Shown here in pieces: positions 52,800 to 63,689 of a stretch of 64,000 bases of DNA (positions are counted from its first letter, which is position 1; every line of letters starts with the position of its first letter). Under the pieces are notes generated by a model, which was not told where the DNA came from, did no database searches, and was given only the letters and a program-made list of their open reading frames with translations. The DNA comes from Ctenosaura bakeri (lineage: Eukaryota; Chordata; Lepidosauria; Squamata; Iguanidae). The DNA lies in the NCBI GenBank assembly GCA_948474755.1, contig CAOLHI010001140.1, positions 496,001 through 560,000 on the forward strand. Direction: 5' to 3'. Both the position numbers and the translations under genes were made by a program.

Positions 52800-54985
52800 C
52801 CAAATGGTACCTTGTGGGGGTTTGCTACAGACCCCTGGGCCAGCCTGAGGACTTGGATGAGGCCTCCCTGGAGCAGATGGCCACACATTCAAAAAGGAGA
52901 GATGCGGTAGTAATGGGAGGTTTCAACTATCCTGATATATGTTGGCAGTCAAACTCTGCCAAGACCTCAAGGTCCAACAGGTTCCTCACTTGCCTTGCGG
53001 ACAATTTCATGGTCCAGAAGGTGGAAGAGGCAACGAGGGGATCGACTATTTTAGATCTGAGCCTGAGCAACAGGGATGACCTAGTCCATCAGGTGGTGGC
53101 GGCGGGATCCTTAGGGCGGAGTGACCATGGTTTTTTGGAATTTGTGGGAAGGAGAAGCCGAGTGTAGCCAGATAAGCATCCTAGACTTTAAGAAAGCTGA
53201 TTTCTGTAAACTCAGGGAGTTACTTGCTGAAATTCTGTGGTCAAGAATACTGAAAGAGAAAAGAGTTCATGACAGATGGGAGTTTCTTAAAAGTGAGATA
53301 CCGAAAGCACAATTGAAAACTATGCCAAAAAGGAGGAAAAATGGCAGGTGTCCAAAGAAACCAGAATGGTTGACCAAAGAACTCTCAGCTGAGCTAAGTA
53401 TTAAAAGAAACATGTACAGGAAATGGAAGAATGGTGAAATCACCAAAGAGGAATTCAAGCAAATAGCCAGGAGATGTAGGAACAAGGTCAGAAAAGCTAA
53501 AGTGCAGAATGGACTCAGGCTCGCCAGAGACAATAAAAACAATAAAAAGCGCTTTTTTAGATGCGTCTGTAGCAAAAGGAAAAACAAGGAAATGATAGGG
53601 TCTCTGCGTGGAGAAGATGGCCAATTAATAACTGAGGGAAGAGAGAAGGCAGAACTACTCAGTATCTTCTTTGTCTCAGTTTTCTCCCAAAAGGATAGAA
53701 GTACTCAACCTGGGGGTGGGAGCAGGTGAGAAAGGGGGGGAATGCAGCACAGAATAAGTAGAGAAGTAGTACAGGAATACCTGGCTAAACTAGATGAAGT
53801 CAAGTCTCCAGCGCCAGAGCCAAGAACATTAAAAGAACTGGCAGCAGTAATTTCTGAACCACTTGCGATAATCTTACAGAACTCTTGGAGATCAGGAGAA
53901 GTCCCAGCAGACTGGAGGAGGGCAAATGTCATCCCCATCTTCAAGAAGGGGAAAAAAGAGGACCCAAATAATTATCACCCTGTCAGCCTGACATCAGTAC
54001 CAGGAAAGATCCTAGAACATATCATTAAACAGTCAGTTTGTAATTACTTAGAAAGCAATGTCATAATCATTAAAAGCCAGCATGGATTTCTCAAAAAGAA
54101 GTCATGCCAGACTAATCTTATCTCTTTTTACGATAAGAGTTGCAAGCTTGATAGATGAAGGGAATGCTGTGGACGTAGCATATCTTGATTCCAGTAAGGC
54201 CTTTGGTGAAGTTCCCCATGACATTCTTGGAAAGAAACTAGTAAAATGTGGGCTGGACAGGGCTGCTGTTAGAAGGATTTGTATTTGGTTGACCAGCTGA
54301 ACCCAAAGGGTACTCCTGACCAATGGCTGCTTTTCATCCTGAAGAGAAGTGACTTTTGGGGGTGCCAGAGGGTTCTGTCCTGGGCCCAGGACTGTTCAAA
54401 ATCTTCATCAATGACTTGGATGAAGGAGCGGAGGGCATGTTCATCAAATTTGCAGATGACATCACATTGGGAGGGGTTGCTAATACCCCAGAGGACAGGA
54501 TCAAACTTCAAAATGACCTTGACAGATTGGAGAGCTGGGCCAAAGCTAACAAAATGAATTTCAACAGAGAGAAATGTAAGGTCCTGCACTTAGGCAGAAA
54601 AAAATGGAATGCACAAATATATGATGAGGGACATGTGGCTGGATAACAGTATATGTGAAAGGGATCTAGAAGTCTTGGTGGACTATAAGCTGAACATGAG
54701 TCAGCAGTGTGATGCAGCAGCCAAGAAAGCCAATGCAATTCTTGGTTGCATCAATAGGAGTATGGTGTCTAGATCGAGCAAGGTAATGGTACCAGTTCTG
54801 GGCACCTCAATTCAAGAAGGATGTCGACAAGCTGGAACGTGTCCAGAGGAGGACGACCAAAATGGTGAAGGGTCTGGAAATCATGCCCTATGAGGAGTGG
54901 CTTAGGGAGCTGGGGATGTTTAGTCTGTAGAAGAGAAGGTTAAGAGGAGACATGATAGCCATGTTTAAATATTTGTTTAAATATT
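52800..54985 (+). pseudogene. Decayed CR1 ORF2, truncated at both ends
   Basis: Endonuclease C-terminal part ([20 protein letters not shown]) then reverse transcriptase ([19 protein letters not shown]). The frame is broken at about 53130, 53715, 54120 and 54300, and some 45 bp are deleted near 54790 relative to the intact copy. The end at 54985 meets an inverted CR1 piece. Confidence 0.88.
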
Positions 54986-55007
54986 GGGCTATTTGCCAGG
55001 GGTTGGA

Positions 55008-55135
55008 CTCTCAGCTCTCCAATCTGTCAAGGTCATTTTGAAATTTGATCCTGTCCTCTGGGGAATTAGCAACCCCTCCCAATTTGGTATCATCAGCATG
55101 CCCTCAACTCTTTCATCCAAGTCATTGATGAAGAT

Positions 55136-55138
<3 letters not shown>
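55008..55138 (-). mobile_element. Inverted CR1 segment, part 1
   Basis: Reverse complement of the FADD region of CR1 ORF2. It continues at 56050 after an L2 insertion: the CR1 sequence on the two sides joins in order. Confidence 0.82.
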
Positions 55139-55192
<54 letters not shown>

Positions 55193-55194
55193 TA
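55139..55194. repeat. (TAA)n microsatellite
   Basis: About 55 bp of TAA units forming the A-rich tail of the L2 copy. Confidence 0.95.
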
Positions 55195-56049
55195 ATAATA
55201 TTATTTATATCCCGCCTCCCCAATGGATCGAGGCGACATTACAAGAGTATATAAATACATTAAAAACACTAAAATGTAACCCATCCTCCGCACCCACCAA
55301 CCCTTCTAACCCCCTAAAACACATTAACTATTAAAAACAAATTAAAAACAAGATTAAAAACAAGAGGGCAGTTGGTGGGAGGCGGTGGAGCACTAGTCTG
55401 GGAAGGCCTGTCGGAAGAGAACAGTCTTGACGGCTTTTTTAAAGCCGTCAAGACTGCTAATATGCCGGGTCTCCTCCGGCAGGCCATTCCATAGCTTGGG
55501 AGCGACAGAAGAGAAGGTCCTCTGGGTGACCGCAGCCCACCTAGTTCTGACTGGCTGCAGTAGATTCCTCCCAGAGGACCTTAGTGTGCGGGGCGGATTA
55601 TATGGGAGAAGGCGATCCCGCAGGTAGTCTGGTCCCAAGTCATGGAGGGCTTTAAAGGTAAAAACCAACACCTTGTACTGTGCCCGGAAACTAATAGGCA
55701 GCCAGTGTAACGACTTCAGAATTGGTGTTATGTGGTCAGTTTTAGATGTTCTGGTGACCATCCTGGCTGCCATATTCTGAACTCATTGAAGTTTCCAGAC
55801 TAAGCACATGGGTAGCCCTATGTAGAGTGCATTGCAGAAGTCAATCTGTGAAGTTACCAGCGCATGCACCACTGTTTTTAGGTGTTCCAGCTCCAGGAAG
55901 GGGCACAGCTGGCGTATCAGCCGAAGCTGATAGCAGGTACTCCTGGCCGCCACATCAATTTAGGCTGTCATCTGAAGTGGCGAATCCAAGAGCACCCCCA
56001 AGCTGCGGACACAGTCTTTCAGGGGAAGTGTGACCCCGTCCTGGGTCCA
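55139..56049 (-). mobile_element. L2-type LINE inserted in the inverted CR1
   Basis: Begins on the plus strand with a (TAA)n tail (55139-55194), then the L2 3' region and a frame with ITPILKSLHWLP, TFKALHDLGPDYL and LWNGLPEETR. An atgtt word flanks both junctions (near 55132 and 56055), compatible with a target duplication. Confidence 0.82.
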
Positions 56050-56454
56050 GGGCTATGTTGAATAGCCCTGGACCCAGGACAGAACCCTGTGGCACCCCAC
56101 TAGTCACTTCTCTCCAGGACGAAAAGCGGCCATTGGTGATCACCCTTTGGGTTCAGTCGGTCAACCAATTACAAATCCAACTAACAGTAGCCCTGTCCAG
56201 CCCACATTTTACTAGCTTCTTTGCAAGAATGTCATGGGGAACTTTGTCAAAAGCCTTACTGAAATCGAGATATGCTACATCCACAGCACTCCCTTCATCT
56301 ATCAAGCTAGTAACTCTATCATAAAAAGAGATAAGATTAGTCTGGCATGACTTATTTTTGAGAAATCCATGTTGGCTTCTCGTGATTACCGCATTGCTTT
56401 CTAAGTAATTAAAAATTGACTGTTTAATGATCTGCTCTAGGATCTTCCCGGTAT
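56050..56454 (-). mobile_element. Inverted CR1 segment, part 2
   Basis: Minus-strand CR1 reverse transcriptase coding [17 protein letters not shown] and the upstream block. It is split from part 3 by a solo LTR with a GTAT duplication. Confidence 0.88.
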
Positions 56455-57365
56455 TGTTACCCCACTGGAAAATCCTGCTCCAGGGTCTACAATTTTGATA
56501 TTTAATATGATTCCATGTGCCTGAGAGGTCGCCCGGATGGGCACATGGGCAGCAATGATAGAACGATCAAAAACCAGGTCAGGTCAGTAAAATCCCCAGT
56601 CACGTAGCCCTAAGAGACCTCAAGCTGTGCAAACCCACAGTAAACAAAGGGTCCTCAGCCCCTGAGAAGCCGACTTGAGGGGATTAGCATGTTTGCCTGA
56701 AGTGAGCAAAATCCTATCAGGCGAGGACCATTTACATGAAGTCACACCACAACCCAATGCAGCCGATGATCTTGACATTTTGGCAGCGCCTTGTAATCTC
56801 ATAATGCAAAGGAAGTTACCATTGTGGAGTTTCTTTCTTGTTGCAACACACATTGTTCTCCCCGGGGAAGGAGTAGCCCTCCAGGTACTTTTTCCCCTAC
56901 AAATAGTCCCAGTTTTTGAGCTGTTCTTTGGATCACTTCTGGTCACCCCAGCTGACCGTTTCTCTGTCCGTTGAGTAATCCCCCCAGCCCTCTCCGTGCC
57001 GAGCTCTACTTCTCTGCTGTTTTTCCCAGACCAAGGACTTCAGGAAAAGGTGCAGTATAACCCCAGCTACAACCCCTTCAATATTCCCCCATCCAGTTTC
57101 CTCTCTTTTGCTTCTTAGTAGGTCTTGAATGAGTGTGTGAGTGATTGCATTGGTGCCTGAGACTTTCATTCAATAAAATCATTTTATTGGACATCTTCGT
57201 TTGTTTTTTTGGCTTGGCCTGACTCCATAAAAACTGGGTAGAAAGACCTCACTAGGTTACCCTGCCTCTCACATTGCTCTTGCTTGTGCTCTGGCTAGTT
57301 TCCATTCCCCATCACTTGGAGCATGTTGAGGTGTCCCCCAAGGGTTCCCAGAAATCAGGGTAACA
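56455..57365 (+). mobile_element. Solo LTR, family LTR-A, inserted in CR1
   Basis: 911 bp with TGTTAC..GTAACA ends and a perfect 4-bp duplication GTAT at 56451-56454 and 57366-57369. AATAAA lies near 57173 on the plus strand. The CR1 sequence continues on both sides. Confidence 0.92.
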
Positions 57366-57478
57366 GTATTGATGTCAGGCTGACCAGGCGATTATTATTA
57401 GGGTCCTCTTTTCCCCCTTCTTGAAGATGGGGACGACATCCAGTCTGCTGGGACTTCTCCTGTTCTCGAGGAGTTCTC
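57366..57478 (-). mobile_element. Inverted CR1 segment, part 3
   Basis: Minus-strand continuation of the same CR1 (reads back to the VIPIFKKG region) directly after the LTR. Confidence 0.8.
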
Positions 57479-57489
57479 CAAGTGTTCAG

Positions 57490-57775
57490 CAAGGCCTTCT
57501 CCAGGCAAACCCACCCAGCTCCCTAAGCAGCTTCTCATAGGGCTTCATGGTTTCTAGGCCTTGGACTATTTTGATTGTCTTCCTCTGGACATGTTCCAGT
57601 TTGGACTGGACACAGATTTCCAGGTGAGATCTGACCAAAGCAGAATAGAGTAGTACCATTACTTCCCTTGAACTAGACATTGTTTCTCTATTGATGCAGC
57701 CTAGAATTGCATTGTGGTTTGTTTTTTTTTAGCTGCTGCATCACACTGTCGACTCATGTTGAACTTGTAGCCTGT
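57490..57775 (-). mobile_element. Separate CR1 3' fragment
   Basis: Minus-strand CR1 C-terminal block (YSALVRSHLE, VQSKLEHVQRK) out of order with part 3, so it is a different copy or a rearranged piece. Confidence 0.75.
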
Positions 57776-59125
57776 TGAGAACTTGGCTCCAGTACTTCCA
57801 AGGCCCTAGCTTCCACAAGTGAGGCACGTGGGAGTCTTGACTCTGGACTGATTCACACCAAGAGGCATCATTCTGGGATTCCCCCTCCCTTCTTGGAAAG
57901 CACTTTGTTTGCTTTGCTCAAGGAGGAGAAGAGAGAACTACCTGTTGTGTCTGATCAGCATATCTCCGATCTGCACCTGAGTGATCTTTTAGTCATTGCT
58001 TCTTGCTGCAGCCACAAATAAGGGAGGACACATTCCCCAGTGGGGAGGCCTGATTTTGGCTGTGTTGGGCAGCAGAACTGGGAGCCTCCCTTGCAGCCAA
58101 AGGCCTTGGCACACCAGTGTATATCTGAAAGGATAAGCTTATCTGAGCTCTCCTTTTTCTCAACCTGCTTCTTTTGGATGTCTGCAGGAATTGGGCTGTC
58201 GGTTGGAGAGGAACATAATCTTTTGTCTGAGCAACATCACACTGATATCTTGCACGCTGCTGAGTAACAAATGTCATTCATGCTGATGGGGCCAAAGAGG
58301 AGGAGGAGGAGAGAAAATTCCACTTTCTTTTCTTCCTTGATCTTGCAATGCAATTCTCTGAGTTTTCAGACAAGGTTACACCTAAAGCTTTGCAAGGAGT
58401 GAAATGATTTGCAAGGACTCAAGTGATTTACAAATGATTTACAACTTGATGTGTCAATCTGTGCTTTGCATACAGATGAGATTGGGAGTAGGAAGATTTA
58501 TTCCCCTCCCCCTGGTTTGCCTGTCGGGGTCCTACTCATGCTGGGTGGGGCGAAATGAGGAAAGGAGAAGCCAAGTTTTAGTGACCCACCATGGTCCCCC
58601 TGATCAGGCCCGTTGTTTAGCAACCCTCTGGGGTGTGTGTGTGTGGGTGGGTGGGTGGAGTGGGTGTTCGTTGGGATTCTGCTGGTGTTTCTGCCCCTGG
58701 CCGCTGCCCAAGGCTTTCTGAGCTAGCTGGGGATGGTCTCTTTGCAAAGCTGGGGTCTGGCCAGGCCGAGGGATTCCAACATCAATGCTGCAGCCACCTT
58801 GCCAGGTGTGGCTCAGGACTTCACGCCCTTGGTGGCGATGGTGGGTCTGCCCCAATTTGCATTTGGTCCCACTCTTGGCAGAGCACACTTGGGATGAGGT
58901 TTTCTATGTTGTCTGAGATGACAGCACACGGTAACAGTCGTTTCTTAAAAGTTCCTGAGAGAGTGTCAATGTCTACACCTGGTGCCCAAAAGGCCATAAA
59001 GCTCTCAGGAGAGGTTATTACCTAGACTGAGTGCCATCACTGAAAAGTCTCTCCCTTTCTCTCGCAACCCCCTCATAACAATTTGGCCAGGGCACCTGGA
59101 GGAGGGTCTCAGGAGATGACTGGAG
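57776..59125. other. Unassigned sequence
   Basis: Short open frames only. A (GT)n/(GGGT)n tract lies near 58630-58660. No gene or repeat family recognised. Confidence 0.4.
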
Positions 59126-59372
59126 GGTTTGTTGTTGTTACTCTTGTGTGCCTTCAAGTTGTTTCTGACTTATGGCAACCCTAAGGTGACTCTGTCCCAG
59201 GATTTTCTTGGCTAAATTTGTTTGGAGGGGTTTGCCATTGCCTCCCCCTGAGGCTGAGAGAGTGTGATCTTCCCAGTGTCACCCGATGGGTTTCCATGGC
59301 TGAGTGAGAATTCAAACTCTGGTCTTCAGAGTCATAGCCCAAAACTCAAACCACTACAGCATGCTGGCTCTT
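59126..59372 (-). repeat. SINE type 2
   Basis: (ttg)n tail, then gccttcaagttgtttctgac, ctgaggctgagagagtgtga and a degraded tRNA head at the right end. Confidence 0.8.
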
Positions 59373-60290
59373 GGAAGGATACAGGGAGAGCCAGCGTGAC
59401 AGTGCTTTGAGTGTTGGGAGAAGGGAGATTCAGCCTTGAGGGAAGGGGGCTGGCCTTCGACCTCTTGGTAAGTGTGAACCTTCCCTGGGGGCTTAAAACC
59501 TCCACAGCACCTTCTAGAGTCCGCTCAAGACCAGTTGAGAGGACAGCTGTGAGAGTGTTGACATGGCTAGATAAAGCTGTGATTTTGGGTGGTCCCAGGA
59601 GTGTGCAAAGATGGGTGGGAGAAGAAGGAAGGTGCCCAAATCCAGTCCCCTAGGGTGCATTCTGGCAAATTTGGAAAAGTTTGGCGGTGCTTCTCTGGCA
59701 AAGAAGCAAATGGTACATCCGTGTAATGCTGTATGGCCCCAGCAGAGTTTAAGAGGAAGGTTCACTGTCCTGAGAATGGCACACTGACTACTGTACTATT
59801 TTACCAGCTGGGTCTTTTTTGAAGGGAAATGGCTTAAGACTCCATTCGTTGTTCTATGAAGTGCCACACGGGGCACATGAGGATCCTGCGTCTTTTCTTG
59901 AGAGAATTTAAGTGGTTTTCAGATAATCTATTGACCCAACCACTTGGGGCAGAGTGGCTATAGAGTATCTGAAAAGAAAGCCCAGATTGTGTAGGAAAAA
60001 ATGATGTACCTGGGTTTTGAGATTTCACAAGGACAAGGAGTTGGGGGACTGATTTGCAGCATCATTGTTCCCAAAAGCAAGAGGCAATTGAGAGGATCTG
60101 TTTTGGAATGGCAGGGTTCTGCAGCATTTGGATCCCCAAGTTCTGTCTAATAATACCCCACACACCTTTTGAAGCCACAAAGGGGGGAGACAGACTACCT
60201 CTTCATAGACTGCTTTTGATCCAATCAAGAGGGCTCCAATGCATGCACTTTCCTTGGGCTAGCCAAGTCTAGAAAAGCCATTTGAAGCCA
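59373..60290. other. Unassigned sequence
   Basis: No coding or repeat signal recognised. Confidence 0.4.
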
Positions 60291-61254
60291 TTCCTAGGCC
60301 CAGTGCTGTTCAATATTTTTATCAATGACTTGGATGAAGGAATAGAGGGCATGCTCATCAAATTTGCAGATGACACCAAATTGGGAGGGGTTGCTAATAC
60401 GCCAGAGGACAGGATCAAAATTCAAAATGACCTGGACAGATTGGAGAGCTGGGCCAGGGCGAACAAAATGAAATTCAACAGAGAGAAATGTAAGGTCCTA
60501 CACTTAGGCAGAAATAATGGAATACAGAAATATAGGATGGGGGACACGTGGCTGGATAGAAGTACATGTGAAAGGGATCTAGGAGTCTTCATAGACCACA
60601 AGCTGAACATGAGTCAGCAGTGTGATGCGGCAGCCAAGAAAGCCAATGCAATTCTCGGCTGCATCAATAGGAGTATGGTGTCTAGATCGAGGAAGGTACT
60701 GGTACCACTCTACTCTGCTTTGGTTAGACCCCATCTTGAATACTGTGTCCAGTTCTGGGCACCCCAATTCAAGAAGGATATTGACAAGCTGGAGCAAGTC
60801 CAGAGGAGGGTGACCAAAATGGTGAGGGGCCTGGAAGCCATGCCCTATGAGGATAGACTTAGAGAGCTGGGTATGTTTAGTCTGCAGAAGAGGAGGTTAA
60901 GAGGGGACATGAGAGCCATGTTTAAATATTTGAAGGGATGCCACGTAGAAGAAGGAGGGGGCTTGTTTTCTGCTGCTCCAGAGACCAGGACAAGGAGCAA
61001 TGGATTCAAGCTGCAGGAAAGGAGATTTCACCTGAACCTCAGGAAGAACTTCCTGACAGTTAGGGCTGTCCGGCAGTGGAATCTGCTGCCTCAATGGAGT
61101 GTAGTGGAGTCTCCTTCCTTGGAGGTTTTTAAGCAGAGGCTTGATGGCCATCTGTCGGGATTGATTTGAGGGTGTTCCTGCATGGCAGGGGGTTGGACTG
61201 GATGGCCTGTGTGGTCTCTTCCAGCTCTAGATTTCTATGATTCTATGATTCTAT
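60291..61254 (+). mobile_element. Young 5'-truncated CR1 LINE
   Basis: Begins inside ORF2 ([16 protein letters not shown]) and keeps an open frame to 61169, then the CR1 3' terminus with gattctatg repeats. The translation differs from the intronic copy (41138-42001) at roughly ten positions in about 290 residues, including one 3-nt indel. Confidence 0.92.
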
Positions 61255-61560
61255 AAGTGTTTGCACACGAGAGACAAGGAGTGACGGCAGGGGTGCTAAC
61301 GCAGTCACTTGGGAGCTGGGAATGGCCGGTGGCATGCCATTCCAAGTCTATTGACCCTGCAGCCCAAGGACTCCCAGCACATGCCTGAGAGCAGTTGCAG
61401 CCACTGCCTGCTTGAAGAAGCAGCAAGCACTTGGCCAGTCCATGGTAGTACGAGTGCCACACTCAGTCCTTACCATCCTAGAACCAAAAGAGGGGTCTCT
61501 GGCCAATGCCTGGTCTCATGACAAAGTACCAGGCCAGGCAACCCTGAGATTCAGTTCTCT

Positions 61561-61740
61561 GTGATGAGCACTCTGAACCCTGCAACGCCAGAAACAGAGG
61601 AGCCACACCTGCACCAGGATTGCATCGAGACTATTGAAACTGTTTATGCCAGCCATCCTGATTTGAAAGATGTGCCCAGAGATAATGCAGATGTGGAATT
61701 TTATTATACAGACAGCAGCAGTTTAATGCACAAGGCACAA
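61561..61740 (+). pseudogene. Endogenous-retrovirus pol remnant, RNase H-like start
   Basis: The frame reads ETIETVYASHPDLKDV and then YYTDSSS, resembling the start of a gammaretrovirus-type RNase H domain with its catalytic Asp context. It is cut by a CR1 tail at about 61748. Short and broken; homology judged by eye. Confidence 0.6.
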
Positions 61741-61747
61741 CAGAGTG

Positions 61748-61862
61748 GGTTATGCTGGATGGCCATCTGTCGGGAGTGCTTTGAGGGTGTTCCTGCATGG
61801 CAGGGGGTTGGACTGGATGGCCCCTGGGGTCTCTTCCAACTCTACATTTCTATGATTCTATG
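61748..61862 (+). mobile_element. CR1 3' tail inserted in the pol remnant
   Basis: gctggatggccatctgtcgg ... tctatgattctatg, the CR1 terminus, interrupting the retroviral remnant. Confidence 0.85.
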
Positions 61863-61944
61863 GGAAACCGTTGAAGCCAAGCCACTGCAACCAAATAACC
61901 TCAGCTCAGAAGGGGGAGCTCATAGCCCTAATGTGAGCCTTGGT

Positions 61945-62280
61945 TTTGGCCAAAGATCACACCACTAACATATCAACAGATTCTATGTATTCCTTTGGAG
62001 TGTTATGGGTTCGTGGAGCCCCGTGGAAAGAGAGAGGTCTATTAAATGCAACCAGCAATGCTATCAAGCTATCAGCCTTAGATTCTAGCTCCCTTGGAAG
62101 CTGTGCACATTCTGAAGCCCATGTTGCTGTTTCACTGCAAAGCCCATCGACAGCCAGACTTTGAAGAGGCAGGTACCCAAGATCCACCAAGCAACTCAAC
62201 TGAAATGACCACAGGCACTTCCAAGTGCTCTGTTCCGGATGTGAAAAACATCAAGGGTGGATTTGGGGTTCAATCCATCT
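61945..62280 (+). pseudogene. Endogenous-retrovirus pol remnant, RNase H-like end
   Basis: NISTDSMYSFGVLWV and RGLLNATS resemble the later part of a retroviral RNase H domain; the next frame (from about 62094) has a His-containing stretch consistent with its end. Three different frames are used between 61561 and 62280, so it is inactive. Confidence 0.55.
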
Positions 62281-62389
62281 GAGACCATGTTTGGTTGGCC
62301 ACACTACTCTGATGTTGACACATGGTAGTCGGGCTGAAGTGTTAAATGACCAGATAGTGAAAAAGTACTTGTGGGGTCTCATCTGGCTC

Positions 62390-62962
62390 TAACTCAATCA
62401 TGCTAAATTTTGACCTTTCCCAAGCTTTGTCTCGCTCCTAAAACACATTGTTCTCACCGAGTAAGGTGTAGCCTGCAGTCACATTTCTCCCTATAAAAAC
62501 CCCTGATTCCGAGACCATCCTTGGATCGCTCCTGAGTTCCAGACCGCTTTGCTGCCGCTTTGCTTGGCGAGCTTCCCCTCAGCTCCATGTGCTGAGATAC
62601 ATCGAACCCCAGCATTGCTCTCTATCTTCTTTCCGAGCTTCAGGAACAGGTTTCGTATCACCCGAATCAACTATCCCTCTGAAAATCCCCCTATCCCACT
62701 CACACCTTTATTTTCCTTAGTTATCTATGTGCATGTGTGTTGCTTACATTGTGTGCCTGTATTTAATAAAGATCATTCATTTATTTTCAACACGGTCTGC
62801 TTCTTGACTTGGCCTGACCCCGTAAACATTGGGTTACAAGATCCTGCTGCGTTGCCCTGCTTCTTGTAGTGCCAACCAGTGCTCTTGACTAATTTCCCCA
62901 TCTTGCATAATTGTAAGGTTATTTAGGTGTCCCTCCCGGGACCCCCAGTAAACAGGGTAACG
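62390..62962 (+). mobile_element. Partial LTR, family LTR-A
   Basis: Matches the 3' two thirds of the LTR-A copies: a TATA-like box (tataaaaac near 62493), AATAAA near 62765 and an end at gggtaacg in place of the usual TAACA. The 5' third is missing. Confidence 0.75.
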
Positions 62963-63689
62963 GTGCTGCTCTGGAGGCTGGCACAAGGGAAGATGTTAAT
63001 CTGTTGAAGACCTTCTGCTTAAAGACTGGACAAACCACAAACACTATTAATTATTCTCACGCTTGTTGCAATGTGTTCTGGACAGTCCCTGTACCCTAAA
63101 ATAGAGCCACATTAGAATGTATGGGTCTACTTAGCTAAACAAGTATTAACTGTCTCACACTTTTGCCTGGAAGGAGGGAACTCAGCAGATGACATGCTAA
63201 GATCTTGCTAGATTGCCGTGACCGGAGGTAGTGAAGGACCAGACCATGTTTGGATCTGCACACAGGAGCATTCTGCTCACTTAACAAACTATGGTACTCT
63301 GGGACCCATAGTGAAAAAGAGAAATGAAAAGACCTTTGTCGTAGGTGTGAATGCTGCAGTAAGTACCCCTGGCACCAAATGTGTTCAGGCAAAGAATTGT
63401 ACCAGGCAACATATTAACCTCACTGAGAGGTCCAAAGCCTTGAGCGAGGGTCTGTCCCTCAACTGCACAGCCCTAGAAGTTGTGTCTTGTCATTATGTTC
63501 ACATTTCGTTACCTTACGGGTGGTTCACGAGCATGTTCCTGTGGTCCAGCAAATGCTGCAAGAGGACCATGTGCCATAGGAAGGTTGGTAATATGGCTCC
63601 TGCACTCTTACAAATAGCCACAGGTCAGAATGAGAAGGGAACCAGAGAAATATAATGATGAAACCTGCTTGGATGATGTCCATGCCCTC
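62963..63689 (+). pseudogene. Possible retroviral env SU-like remnant
   Basis: An open frame at 63218-63655 has several cysteines and N-glycosylation sequons, and it precedes the better supported env-like segment. I see no diagnostic motif, so the env assignment is from position only. Confidence 0.3.

Noticed and set aside
58404..59025. Overlapping 100-130 codon plus-strand frames
   Set aside because: Partly a GT/GGGT tract; no recognisable protein.
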